36,387 nucleotides of DNA. It comes from Baaleninema simplex PCC 7105 (GTDB taxonomy: Bacteria; Cyanobacteriota; Cyanobacteriia; Cyanobacteriales; Geitlerinemataceae). The stretch lies in NCBI RefSeq assembly GCF_000332355.1, contig NZ_KB235959.1, positions 95,499 to 131,885 on the forward strand, written 5' to 3'. The position numbers and the translations under genes were made by a program. This document shows positions 1 to 8,820 of the stretch, in pieces. The notes under the pieces are model-generated. The model was not told where the DNA came from and searched no databases. It saw nothing but the letters and a program-made list of their open reading frames with translations. How positions within the stretch are numbered: position 1 is the first letter of the stretch; every line of letters starts with the position of its first letter.

Positions 1-180
1 ACGCACGCTGCAAGCTGGCCTCGGTCTACCCTAAAATTAAGTTTTGACGCTGCACTAGCTTATCGGGAAAGGATGGAGTATCAGGAGGCGATCGCGTTCA
101 AAACTGCTTAAAATTCCTGTTAGAGCGGTACGCTCGCCGTACTGACAACCTATCCTTTACTTAGCTCCCACACGCGAAAG

Positions 181-3075
181 ATGCTATTCTTTTCTAGAAA
201 AACTCAAAACCGCTCGAACGTTTTTAATACTCAAAAAAACAAAAATAAGATACCCAATTATAACACAAAAAAAGAAAAAATAAAAGATAGAAACTCGATC
301 GAACATAACAGTCCAAACCGCGATCGCCACCCAGACCTCGGCTCCCCCTCTCCCCCTCTCCCCCTCTCCCCCCTCTCCCCCTCTCCCCCCTCTCCCCTCT
401 CCCCCTGCTCCCCCTCTCCCCTCAAACGTCTCGCTGTGGCACTTCTAGCCATCTCCACCACCTTCATGGGGGGACTGGCGGCCGAAGCGGCCGAGCGTCT
501 GGGCGTTCTTCGCAGTGACGACAACCTCGATATTTGGGAAGGCATCGAACGGCGTCTCGAGGGATCTGCGATCGACTATCAGGTATTCGACTGGCAAAAC
601 GTGCGATCGCTGTCCGATTTCGGTCGCGCGACCGTGCTGTTTCTCCCCGATCGCGAAACCCTCACCCGTCGTCAAGCCGACTTACTCGCGCAATGGGTCG
701 ATCGCGGCGGACAGCTTATCGTCAGCGGCCCTTTGGCAGTAGACTCCTCGCGGCGAGTGCGGCGACAGCTCGAAGAACTGCTAGGCGTGCGCTGGACGAT
801 CGCCCTACCGCAAGCGGCCTCGCTGCAATTGCTAACCGACCCCTGCGATGTCGAAAATTCCAACTGCTCGAACCCGTTGTGGATGCCCGCGACACACACC
901 CATCCCCGACGGCCCGGCGGTATTCTGCAACTGGTGGACGATCGCGCCCGAGCGTCGGCCTACTGGCGCGTCACCGGACGGGGCGTTGCCATTGCCGTTT
1001 CGCCCACTGCAACCTATTTCGGGTGGTCGTGGGGGGCTGGAGACGAGAGTACTGTTGAGTTCGATCGCGCTTGGTTAGAAGGAGCGATGGAGCGTCTGAA
1101 CGCCGAGAGTCTCGCCGCTTCCCCCAAAACCTCACCGACGCCAACTCCCCAAATTTCGGCGTCTCCGTCTCCAGAACCGACGCCAACTCCCCAAATTTCG
1201 GCGTCTCCGTCTCCAGAACCGACGCCAACTCCCCAAATTTCAAGTTCTCCCCCCCCGATCGCTCGCAGCGACAGCGACACGACTGAGATCGAACTGAGCG
1301 ATCCGGCCTCTCAAACCGCCCCCCCTGGCTTGCAAGTCGAACCCGGCGACGCCCCCATCGACAACGTTATCGCCTTGACGATGCAAAAGGAACTCAGACA
1401 ACTCCTCGGTCGAGTTGAAAGTGCGATTCTCGCCGCACGAGCGGCGAATCCAACGGATGCTGAGAGTCTCGAACAACTCCAAGCCAGTCGCGATCTCGAA
1501 ACGGTGTCGTCTTCACCGGACGCCGTGGAACTGGCCGCGTCAGTATTGCGAGCATTTCCAGAGTGGGTCGATCGACAAAACTACCGCCAAGCGCGATCGC
1601 AGTGGCTAGAAGCCAGACAGCAACTCTGGAACAGCTATCCGAACGATCGCCTGCGAGCGCAACCGGAAGTCCGAGCCATTTGGCTCGATCGCGGTTCGAT
1701 CGTCAAGGCGGGATCGAAAGCGGGTTTAGTGGAGATGTTCGATCGCTTCGCCTCCGCCGGAATCAACACCGTTTTCTTTGAAACCGTCAACGCCGGTTAT
1801 CCCATTTATCCGACAGAAATCGCCCCGGCGCAAAACCCCTTAACGGAAGGTTGGGATCCGCTTCAGGCGGCGATCGAACTGGCGCGAGAACGGGGAATGG
1901 AACTCCACGCCTGGATTTGGACGTTTGCAGTGGGAAACGAACGTCACAACCTGCTTTTAGGGCAGTCTTCAGACTTTCTCAGTCCGGTTCTCCAAGAACA
2001 TCCCGAGTGGGCCAATCGCGACGATCGCGGACAAATTCGTCACCCCGGTTCTCGCAAAACCTTTCTCGATCCGGCCAATCCCGAGGCGCGGTGGTATATC
2101 ATTCGCGTCATCGACGAAATCGTCCGCAACTACGAAGTAGACGGCATTCAACTCGATTACATCCGCTATCCGTTCCAAGATCCGAGCGCCGAACGGACTT
2201 ACGGTTACGGAGACGCCGCACGCCAGCGATTTCGGGAGTTAACGGGAGTCGATCCGATGGATTTGTCTCCCCGTCAGGTGGACTTGTGGCAGCAGTGGAC
2301 AGATTTTCGCGTCGAACAGATTACGTCGTTTGTGGCGGAAGTCGATCGCCATTTGGCCAGTCGCGATCCGGATTTAATTCTCTCGGTAGCGGTATTTCCC
2401 CAATCGACACACGATCGCATCCATAAAATTCAGCAGCATTGGGAAACTTGGATCGAAAACGGCAGCGTCGATCTGGTGGTTCCCATGACTTACGCCCAGG
2501 ATACCAACCGTCTCGGACGTATTGTCGAGCCGATGTTAGAAAACGTTCCCGTCGGCGTTCCCATCGTTCCGGCGGTGAAGTTGCACGGACTTTCTGAAAT
2601 TGTGGCGATCGACCAAATGCAGTTAATTCGCGATCGCGCCACCAACGGTTATGCGTTGTTTGCGGCGGAAATGTTGGACGATCGCCTCTATGAAATTCTG
2701 CGTCGTACTCAGGGGGAAGCGAAAAACGATCCGATTCCTTACCGACATCCGTTTAAAGCAGCCTCGGCGCGATATCGTGCGTTACAGGGAGAGTGGCAAG
2801 CGGCTTTGGCGACAGAACGATTGTGGATTGATGATGAGGAGTTGGTGCAGTGGCAAGCGGCGGATTTGGAGTTGTCGAAGGCGCTCGATCGCCTGGCGGA
2901 AAATCCCACGAAGGACAATCTTTCAGTGGCGATCGATCGGTTGAAGGGTTATCGATCTAACTTTTCGGATTGGTTGCAGTTGCAGCGGTTGAGCAATCCC
3001 TACCAGGTGGCGACGTGGCAAAATCGTTTGGTGGCGATCGAGACGTTGTTACGCTACGGACAACGGAAGTTATAG
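181..3075 (+). CDS. Secreted glycosyl hydrolase-like protein, GHL10/DUF187 family
   Basis: A 964-residue protein. Residues about 80-104 (LKRLAVALLAIS to LAAEAAE) look like a signal peptide, so export to the periplasm or cell surface is inferred. Residues about 105-190 (RLGVLRSDDN, VLFLPDRETLT, GGQLIVSG) resemble a glutamine-amidotransferase-like fold. A proline-rich linker with a 14-residue tandem repeat follows (about 319-354). The GHL10 domain starts near residue 496 (VRAIWLDRGS) and contains NTVFFETVNAGYPIYP, ELHAWIWTF, DGIQLDYIRYP and VPMTYAQDTN, which match this putative TIM-barrel hydrolase family. The substrate is unknown, probably a surface polysaccharide or peptidoglycan. ATG 181 is the only plausible in-frame start, but it places about 80 odd residues (AT-rich, then Ser/Pro) ahead of the signal peptide, so the N-terminus is uncertain. 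The next gene is convergent, with a repeat array between. Confidence 0.85.
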   Translation: MLFFSRKTQNRSNVFNTQKNKNKIPNYNTKKEKIKDRNSIEHNSPNRDRHPDLGSPSPPLPLSPLSPSPPSPLSPCSPSPLKRLAVALLAISTTFMGGLAAEAAERLGVLRSDDNLDIWEGIERRLEGSAIDYQVFDWQNVRSLSDFGRATVLFLPDRETLTRRQADLLAQWVDRGGQLIVSGPLAVDSSRRVRRQLEELLGVRWTIALPQAASLQLLTDPCDVENSNCSNPLWMPATHTHPRRPGGILQLVDDRARASAYWRVTGRGVAIAVSPTATYFGWSWGAGDESTVEFDRAWLEGAMERLNAESLAASPKTSPTPTPQISASPSPEPTPTPQISASPSPEPTPTPQISSSPPPIARSDSDTTEIELSDPASQTAPPGLQVEPGDAPIDNVIALTMQKELRQLLGRVESAILAARAANPTDAESLEQLQASRDLETVSSSPDAVELAASVLRAFPEWVDRQNYRQARSQWLEARQQLWNSYPNDRLRAQPEVRAIWLDRGSIVKAGSKAGLVEMFDRFASAGINTVFFETVNAGYPIYPTEIAPAQNPLTEGWDPLQAAIELARERGMELHAWIWTFAVGNERHNLLLGQSSDFLSPVLQEHPEWANRDDRGQIRHPGSRKTFLDPANPEARWYIIRVIDEIVRNYEVDGIQLDYIRYPFQDPSAERTYGYGDAARQRFRELTGVDPMDLSPRQVDLWQQWTDFRVEQITSFVAEVDRHLASRDPDLILSVAVFPQSTHDRIHKIQQHWETWIENGSVDLVVPMTYAQDTNRLGRIVEPMLENVPVGVPIVPAVKLHGLSEIVAIDQMQLIRDRATNGYALFAAEMLDDRLYEILRRTQGEAKNDPIPYRHPFKAASARYRALQGEWQAALATERLWIDDEELVQWQAADLELSKALDRLAENPTKDNLSVAIDRLKGYRSNFSDWLQLQRLSNPYQVATWQNRLVAIETLLRYGQRKL
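342..423. repeat. C-rich microsatellite (CCCCCTCTC-type) inside a coding region
   Basis: This almost pure pyrimidine tract is built from CCCCTCTC/CCCCCTCTC units, with a single G at 407. It is read in frame as a Ser/Pro/Leu run just before the signal peptide of the hydrolase at 181-3075. The same repeat, on the opposite strand, sits in the DUF92 gene at 34519-34555. It is therefore a dispersed repeat, not a protein-specific motif. Confidence 0.8.
1135..1240 (+). repeat. 42-bp in-frame tandem repeat, about 2.5 copies (Pro/Thr/Ser linker)
   Basis: Copies start at 1135, 1177 and 1219, a 42-bp period, and encode PTPTPQISASPSPE two and a half times. The repeat forms the flexible linker between the N-terminal domain and the rest of the hydrolase. 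The near identity of the units points to recent expansion. Confidence 0.85.
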
Positions 3076-3093
3076 TTAGGGTTTGTAAAAAAA

Positions 3094-3555
3094 GTTAGCG
3101 GTAGGGTGCGTTAGGCAGCTTGGGAATTTTGGGGAAACCAGACAATTTAATTTCCGCCGTAACGCACCGATTTTCTTGGGGAAAGTTAGCGGTAGGGTAC
3201 GTTAGGCGGCTTGGGAATTGCGGGAAAACCAGACAATTTAATTTCCGCCGTAACGCACCGATTTTCTTGGGTAAAGTTAGCGGTAGGGTGCGTTAGACGG
3301 CTTGGGAATTGCGGGAAAACCAGACAATTTAATTTCCGCCGTAACGCACCGATTTTCGGAAAGTCTAGCTTGGGTAAAGTTAGCGGTAGGGTGCGTTAGG
3401 CGGCTTGGGAATTGCGGGAAAACCAGACAATTTAATTTCCGCCGTAACGCACCGATTTTCTTGGTTAAAGTTAGCGGTAGGGTGCGTTAGGCGGCTTGGG
3501 AATTTTGGGGAAACCAGACAATTTAATTTCCGCCGTAACGCACCGATTTTCTTGT
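3094..3555. repeat. Tandem array of five ~91-bp palindromic units
   Basis: Units begin with GTTAGCGGTAGGGTGCGTTA at 3094, 3185, 3276, 3379 and 3470. The spacings are 91, 91, 103 and 91 bp; the third unit carries a 12-bp extra piece. Each unit is itself an imperfect inverted repeat: GGTGCGTTAGGCGG...GGGAATT pairs with AATTTCCGCCGTAACGCACC. It could fold as a long hairpin between the two convergent genes and might serve as a bidirectional terminator. Palindromes with GGTGCGTTA arms are a common dispersed class in cyanobacteria; tandem amplification is less usual. There are no variable spacers, so this is not a CRISPR array. Confidence 0.85.
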
Positions 3556-3561
3556 ATGTTG

Positions 3562-3645
3562 GCGGTGTACCTTGGTGGTGCGTGACGATTTATTGGTCTA
3601 AGGATTTACACTCGATTTTTCAAGTCACGTACCCTACCCTCTTAC
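3562..3645. repeat. Degenerate sixth palindrome adjoining the array
   Basis: GGTGCGTGAC near 3576 pairs with GTCACGTACCCTACC near 3624, the same arm style as the neighbouring array but with a different core. It lies just beyond the stop codon of the convergent GAF-TPR gene and may act in its 3' end formation. Confidence 0.5.
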
Positions 3646-3652
3646 ATTTATC

Positions 3653-6600
3653 TCACAAATTTAAATGGTGTTTCAACTCCGGTAACACCTGTTGGAACGA
3701 TCGCCACAAACTCGATCGCTCTGACAAATCTACCATCGTTCCTTTAAGAATTTTCAACGCCGTTTTCGCCTGTTTGTGCTTCGCTGGATGGCTTAAATCG
3801 CTTCCCGACTCCGCCAACCGCGCGATTTGCAACTCCGCTTCGGCGCGATCGTCTTCATCTAACTCCGGCGAAGTGGCGATTTCGGCTTTCAACCGTTCCA
3901 AGCGATCGACGAGGGTTACAGCGTCGGGATGTGGCGAGGATTTCAACCGATCTAACTTACGGTTGACATCGGGTTCGATAAGTTGCGAGTCGATCGCGAG
4001 TTCGATACCCACTCGCATCTGTTGAATCTCCTCGAGTTTCTGCTTGGCGTCTACCGAACCCGGTTGTACGGACAAAATACGCTCGAACTGTACTGCGGCA
4101 TCGTACCAAATTCCCCTTTCAAACAACTGTACGCCATGCTCCCACAACGATCGCACGTACTCTTCCCCGTTGCGAACGCGATCGACGCGATAGGCGCGAC
4201 GGTAACACCCTACCGCGTTCTCGAATTGCTGGGTGTCCAAATACACCTGCGCCAACTCGAACAAGGCGTGAAAATGGTTGGGGTTGCGATCGAGGGTTTG
4301 ACGGTAAAGTGCGATCGCCGCCTCGGGATTCCCTTCTAAACGCAACTGTTTCGCGCGATCGTATCGGTGTTGCGCCTCCTTATCCAACCGTTCCAACTCG
4401 AAAATCTCCCGCGACACCGGATAGTTTTTCACCAACCACCGCCGAACGATATCCACCACCACGCGATCGCGATGGATGTAATGCCAATCCTCCAACCGCT
4501 GGTAAGCTCGATAGAGAGATTCGACAATCTCGACTCCCTGATTTTCCAAAACTGTAAAGGCTTTTCCCGACTGGCGATCGCTCGAAAACACCGCTTGCTG
4601 TAAAATCGTCGCAGCGCGTCGGTTGAAACTCTCCATCACCTCAATGTCGGTTTTCGTGAAACTGGTTCGCCATTGCGCTGGCGCTTCGGGCCAGTCTTCG
4701 GGATGATAGGGTTGATAGTGTTGGCCGGGTTTAGTTTTGTTCACCAATTGCGTGACGCCGATGAGTTCCCCGTCGGGATTGAGAACCGGCATACAGAGTA
4801 AACTACAGGTACGGTAGCCGTTCGCCTTATCGAATTTTTTCGCCGTATGAGATCCGTCATAGTCGTACAAATCGAAAGAAACGTTCGTAATTTGGCGGTT
4901 TTGTGCGACTTCTCCAGCAAATCCCTCGCCGATCTCCAGTTGCATTTCCTTTAGCGATCCGTCCGCTCGAGGAATTTTCGTCCATAATGTCTTAGAATTG
5001 CGATCGAGCAGCCATACCGTGGCGCGATCGGCGTTGAGAAGCTGTTTCGCCTCTTCCATCACCTGCGTCAGCGTCTCTTCAAAAGAAAGATGGCGTTCCC
5101 CGAGAGAGTGTAACGCATCGACGAGTTTATCGACGTAACGTTGACGCTGAATCGCCTCGTAAAACTTCCGCGACGATTCTAAAATCAACAGCAGGAAATT
5201 GGCAAATCCCTTAAAGGTTTCAGTATCGCCGTCACTAAATCCCGGTTTTTCGATTTGTTCGCAGAGGGGTGCGTTGACATTGCGATCGCTCTTTAACTTG
5301 TTAATAAACTGAATCACCGCCACTAACTCCCCTTGATTGTTCGAGAGGGGAAGCGTCAACATCGTATAGGTGCGATATCCCCGTTCTCGTTCGATTTGTT
5401 GCGCCGTTTGCGATCGCGGATCGTCGTAAAAATCGAATTGAATGTTCGTCGCCTCTTTCGACTGCGCCACTTCCCCGGCGATTCCTAAATTTTTGGGAAA
5501 TCGCAGTTCTTTGTCTTCCCCCTGTGCGACGATCGACCAAAGTTCGTCGTTTTCCTCATCGAGAAGATAAATCGTCGCGCGATCGGCGTTGAGAAGTTCG
5601 GCGATTTTATAGGCGATGGATTTTAACATTCCTTCCAAGACTTGGAAGAATTCCCGACTGACGGGTTGGTTTCCAAAGCGAAACTCGTTCGCTTGAGTTT
5701 CAGGAAAATTGTCGAGAGAAAGTTGTGCGATCGCCGAAAAGACGACTCGTTCGGGAATCGGTAAACCGTCGCGAAACCAAGCCAAACCCGCTTCGCCAAG
5801 TTCGATCGCGCGATCGCAAATGCGTTCGACATCTAGCTGCGTTACAGTTCCTAAAATTGGTGTTTCCAGTCTCGTATGGTTTGGCGATCGAACAGAGTGC
5901 GACTCCCGCGCTTGTGCGAACAGCGCGAAACAGACAACTTGCGTAAAATAAGGATGTCCCGCCGTTAAATCGAGGACGGCGCGAATTGCATCAGAACTGT
6001 AATTTAAAACACCTTTTGCGGGTTCGATAATGGCGCGTTCGGCGCTTGTTTCATCGAGCAAACTAATTTCTTGGTGTGGCGCTTCTTTAAACAGGTTTAA
6101 TAACGTCGGAACGTCACTGAGTTGACGTCCAATAGTGGGAATGGCGTAAAGGCGATCGAACTGACGAACTAAGCTGTTTAGATAGGGAAAAAAGTGATGT
6201 GCGGCGGCGTCGGGACGATCTTCAACCAGAACGTCAAATTCGTCGAACAATAATACTAAATTTCGATCTTCTAAAATTTCAAATAGATGCGGTAAAAACT
6301 CGTCTGCAAAGCGATCGGGATTTTCGAGAAACTCAGATTTTGCAGCGATTTCAAGTTGCGATCGCGACAGTTCCAATTCATCTCGAATATCCCGCGCGAT
6401 CTCCCATAAAACTTCTCCGAGTTTCTTTTGACTTTTACCTTCCAAAGAAAGATTGGCAAAAACAAAGTTCTCTAAAATAACTTTCAACGGAATTTGTGTG
6501 AGTATAGAAGATTTTCCGATTCGCCTCTGTCCGTGAAGTAAAATAATTTTAGAGCCTTGAGTTAAGCTATCTCGAACGAATTCAAACAACCGTTCTCGCC

Positions 6601-6664
6601 CAAAAAAATTAGACGATTTCCGAATGGGACGACCGATAATATAAGGATTTTCAATATGAACCAT
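3653..6664 (-). CDS. AAA/STAND-type ATPase with two GAF domains and C-terminal TPR repeats
   Basis: A 1003-residue cytoplasmic multidomain protein, probably a signal-integrating ATPase. The N-terminus (about 15-290) is an AAA ATPase of the STAND-like class: NPYIIGRPIRK, FFGRERLFEF, Walker A GQRRIGKSS, Walker B LVLLFDEFDVL. Two GAF domains follow, at about 340-460 (LLNADRATIYLLDEENDELWS) and 520-650 (LLNADRATVWLLDRNSKTLW). Both keep the GxAGEVAQ segment seen in cyclic-nucleotide or small-ligand GAFs. About 755-870 holds TPR-like helices (GNPEAAIALYRQTLDRNPNH, ALFELAQVYLDTQ), and a helical tail closes the protein. ATG 6664 gives the expected start just before the ATPase. The next upstream gene on the same strand, about 216 bp away, is another small ATPase whose N-terminus is similar in layout (NPFFVGGPVRPEYFVGRE), so the pair may be functionally linked. 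The ligand and output are unknown. Confidence 0.85.
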   Translation of the reverse strand: MVHIENPYIIGRPIRKSSNFFGRERLFEFVRDSLTQGSKIILLHGQRRIGKSSILTQIPLKVILENFVFANLSLEGKSQKKLGEVLWEIARDIRDELELSRSQLEIAAKSEFLENPDRFADEFLPHLFEILEDRNLVLLFDEFDVLVEDRPDAAAHHFFPYLNSLVRQFDRLYAIPTIGRQLSDVPTLLNLFKEAPHQEISLLDETSAERAIIEPAKGVLNYSSDAIRAVLDLTAGHPYFTQVVCFALFAQARESHSVRSPNHTRLETPILGTVTQLDVERICDRAIELGEAGLAWFRDGLPIPERVVFSAIAQLSLDNFPETQANEFRFGNQPVSREFFQVLEGMLKSIAYKIAELLNADRATIYLLDEENDELWSIVAQGEDKELRFPKNLGIAGEVAQSKEATNIQFDFYDDPRSQTAQQIERERGYRTYTMLTLPLSNNQGELVAVIQFINKLKSDRNVNAPLCEQIEKPGFSDGDTETFKGFANFLLLILESSRKFYEAIQRQRYVDKLVDALHSLGERHLSFEETLTQVMEEAKQLLNADRATVWLLDRNSKTLWTKIPRADGSLKEMQLEIGEGFAGEVAQNRQITNVSFDLYDYDGSHTAKKFDKANGYRTCSLLCMPVLNPDGELIGVTQLVNKTKPGQHYQPYHPEDWPEAPAQWRTSFTKTDIEVMESFNRRAATILQQAVFSSDRQSGKAFTVLENQGVEIVESLYRAYQRLEDWHYIHRDRVVVDIVRRWLVKNYPVSREIFELERLDKEAQHRYDRAKQLRLEGNPEAAIALYRQTLDRNPNHFHALFELAQVYLDTQQFENAVGCYRRAYRVDRVRNGEEYVRSLWEHGVQLFERGIWYDAAVQFERILSVQPGSVDAKQKLEEIQQMRVGIELAIDSQLIEPDVNRKLDRLKSSPHPDAVTLVDRLERLKAEIATSPELDEDDRAEAELQIARLAESGSDLSHPAKHKQAKTALKILKGTMVDLSERSSLWRSFQQVLPELKHHLNL

Positions 6665-6880
6665 TATTCACAAAAATGATATCGAGCATCCTTTGATATC
6701 CAATTATTCTCAAAATAGGTTGGATTGAGAGAACCAAAACCCAACAGAGCCAGTTTCTTTGTTTTTAATAAGACCTCAATATCGAAATTTATTTCAATTT
6801 ATTCTCCGTGTCCTCTGTGTCTCTGTGGTGAACTCGATCGGTCGGGTGCATTTTACCTGTCAAATACAACTCCTCAACCC

Positions 6881-8167
6881 TCAAACACCCCCAAACTTAG
6901 CCACGATCCAAGTCACGATCGACTGAACCGTATCTCGATATTGCCAAAGCGTGCGGATCGTATTCTGAATTTGCGACGCGCGATCGCGGCTCATCAACTT
7001 TAAAAATACCTTTTCGCGCCGTTGTAATTCCGCCTCATCGCTATTTTCAATTTCCCGAACCACCCACCATTCCATCACCGACGACGCGAACTCGTAAATT
7101 ATCTTTTCATCGCGACGAAACTGTCGTAAAACTCCCCGTTCCTCCAAATCGATGAGTTCCCGATTTCGCTGACTGAAAATCAAATCCAAATCGCCGATCG
7201 CATACTGGCGATCGTGCAACCGACCCTCTAAATGCGACAACGCCACCAACATCATCAACACCTGTTCGATATCCGTCGAAAACTCCCAAGTATCCCGAAA
7301 AAATTGCTCCGTCTGACTGATAAAATCCTGCGTAAAGCGATCGATTTGTGGCGTTTGCTGGTTTTTCTGAATCGCGTAGAGTAAATATCCCGCATTCTGC
7401 AACAACGCCGGATGTCCGTCGGAGATCGATCGCACCCCGTCTTGTAACTTCGACGAAACCGGAATCCACAACGGCGAGTTCGAACTAAAAAATCGCGCCT
7501 CCACCTCAGCCTCAGAAAACGGTTTCAACGGTTGAAACAAATAATGGTTGTACCACGGCGAACCACTCGGCGGAAGCGTAGGCCCCAGTTCTGTGAGGCG
7601 TCGAAACGTCGTGACGATCGTAGACAGAAACTCCCCTTCTCGCCGATGTACCGCCAAATCCCGAAACTCACTCAGGAAAATCAGCATTTCCGCTTCCGTA
7701 TATTTCTCGTTTGGCGATAACGCACCGTCGTAATCGTCGAGGAGTAACAACAGAAATTTATCGCGCCGTCCCAGTTGTCGCAACAAACTGCGAACGTCAG
7801 ACATTTCCACGATGTCTTCAGTAAAAATTGTGTCGATTTCCTCAACTAACACCTCGTCCTCTTGCACTTCCTCTCGCAGCTGCATCAACACTTCTCGCCA
7901 AAAGCGATCGGGGGTAAACGGTAGAACGCTCGTCGTACAGTTGAGATAGATGGCGATCGCCTCAGAAAAATCCTTTCCCCGCGATTCCCAGACTTGTGGC
8001 GAGGCGAGATACCGCAACAGCGACGACTTCCCCATCCCCGGACTTCCGTAAAACGCTGCGTGTGCGCGTTTGGCGATTTGGTCGAAGGCGATGTTGACTT
8101 CTAACTCCCGTCCGACAAAATACTCCGGTCGAACCGGGCCACCGACAAAAAACGGATTCGATGCCAT
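6881..8167 (-). CDS. Small AAA ATPase (archaeal-type/STAND-like NTPase)
   Basis: A 428-residue protein. It opens with NPFFVGGPVRPEYFVGRELE, then Walker A YGSPGMGKSSLL at about 39-50 and Walker B FLLLLLDDYD at about 133-143. The rest is helical, with a winged-helix-like region near 340-370 (FSQRNRELIDLEERGVLRQF). No transmembrane or effector domain is visible. ATG 8167 is supported because the same 5' end, including this ATG, occurs as a truncated copy at 18716-18853. It lies directly downstream of an RTX-protein 3' end (8304) and its terminator, which suggests the RTX gene and this ATPase were neighbours as a unit. The 216-bp gap to the next gene (6665-6880) is AT-rich and shows no further gene. 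The biochemical role is unknown. Confidence 0.85.
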   Translation of the reverse strand: MASNPFFVGGPVRPEYFVGRELEVNIAFDQIAKRAHAAFYGSPGMGKSSLLRYLASPQVWESRGKDFSEAIAIYLNCTTSVLPFTPDRFWREVLMQLREEVQEDEVLVEEIDTIFTEDIVEMSDVRSLLRQLGRRDKFLLLLLDDYDGALSPNEKYTEAEMLIFLSEFRDLAVHRREGEFLSTIVTTFRRLTELGPTLPPSGSPWYNHYLFQPLKPFSEAEVEARFFSSNSPLWIPVSSKLQDGVRSISDGHPALLQNAGYLLYAIQKNQQTPQIDRFTQDFISQTEQFFRDTWEFSTDIEQVLMMLVALSHLEGRLHDRQYAIGDLDLIFSQRNRELIDLEERGVLRQFRRDEKIIYEFASSVMEWWVVREIENSDEAELQRREKVFLKLMSRDRASQIQNTIRTLWQYRDTVQSIVTWIVAKFGGV

Positions 8168-8241
8168 AAGTTTGTAGACGCGAGAGGTGGTGAGGTGCTA
8201 AACCGATTGTAGCGTCGAGGGAGTTGGCGATGTCGCCACTG

Positions 8242-8270
8242 AAAAAACCCCTGCTGTAGCGACAGGGGTT
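8242..8270 (-). terminator. Rho-independent terminator after RTX_A remnant
   Basis: Read on the minus strand, AACCCCTG pairs with CAGGGGTT around a 9-nt loop (8246-8270) and a run of U follows. It lies 33 bp past the stop codon at 8304. The paralogous gene end at 20669 has the same hairpin at the same distance (20611-20635), so the terminator was duplicated with the gene. Confidence 0.8.
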
Positions 8271-8402
8271 GAAGCTTAAAGATGCGGTATCCTCAGACGG
8301 AATCTAAACCACGCTGACGAAATCCGTGGCTTCAATCAGCGACGCATCCACGTTTTGCAGCAAGACCGAGGTGTTTTCGTTGAATTCGATGAGTGCGCCG
8401 CC

Positions 8403-8604
8403 CTTAGTGGTGCAGAAAAGTCCTGAAACCCTTGTTAGAAAAGATATCGCCGTATTAAAAGGTTGTCCGCAAAATCCCAGATCGGTAAATGGCTGCCGGA
8501 GATCCCCGGCATCTCCAAGATGCCGGGGATCTGGTTCTATTCCTAATACATATTTTATGTATTTTGTCAATCCCCGATCTTGAAAAGTTTTCTGCACCAC
8601 TGAG
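8403..8604. mobile_element. 202-bp MITE with IS4-like ends, inserted in RTX_A
   Basis: The ends are CTTAGTGGTGCAGAAAAG and, inverted, CTCAGTGGTGCAGAAAAC. The element is flanked by the 10-bp direct repeat GTGCGCCGCC (8393-8402 and 8605-8614). The ends match those of the IS4-family element at 20768-22105, which probably supplies the transposase. The subterminal sequence differs, so this is not a simple internal deletion of that copy. The insertion point is identical to that of the full-length IS in the paralogous gene. Confidence 0.8.
8500..8532. repeat. Perfect 15-bp stem, 3-nt loop palindrome inside the MITE
   Basis: AGATCCCCGGCATCT at 8500-8514 and its exact complement at 8518-8532 are separated by CCA. 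No U-tract follows on either strand, so it is not an obvious terminator. A second small inverted repeat (AATACAT/ATGTATT) lies just to its right. Confidence 0.8.
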
Positions 8605-8820
8605 GTGCGCCGCCTTCGACGTTAGTGGCGATCGCAGTCCGCGACTGGACTTCTGCCAACAACTCTTGAGGAAGAGCGATCGCATCAACACCATCCTTAA
8701 AGTCCGTCACGATATCGTTGCCAAAGCGGAAGCGGTCAAGATATGAACTACCGATGAGGATATCATTCGGTTTGTTACCGAAGCTGTAGTTATTGCTGAA
8801 GCTGCTGATAAATTCAAGTT

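Larger units (their letters stand above)
8304..8820 (-). pseudogene. 3' remnant of a paralogous RTX (haemolysin-type Ca-binding) protein gene, RTX_A
   Basis: Reading from 8817, the minus strand encodes an RTX-like piece (GNKPNDILIGSS, LDRFRFG) and then NDIVTDFKDGVDAIALPQEL. After a 202-bp insertion it resumes as GGALIEFNENTSVLLQN and ends DASLIEATDFVSVV at the stop at 8304. This C-terminus is closely similar to that of the giant gene RTX_B (stop 20669). Everything upstream is missing: at 8821 the sequence becomes the 3' end of the CRISPR operon. It is inferred to be the stump of a tandem RTX duplicate whose body was lost when the CRISPR cassette arrived. The open frame covering 8304-8600 is a chimera of MITE and this tail, not a gene. 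Confidence 0.8.

Noticed and set aside
3094-3555. Possible CRISPR array
   Set aside because: Units are contiguous 91-bp palindromes without variable spacers.
8304-8600. 98-codon ORF on the minus strand
   Set aside because: It is a chimera of MITE sequence and the RTX_A tail; only the last ~32 codons are protein-derived.
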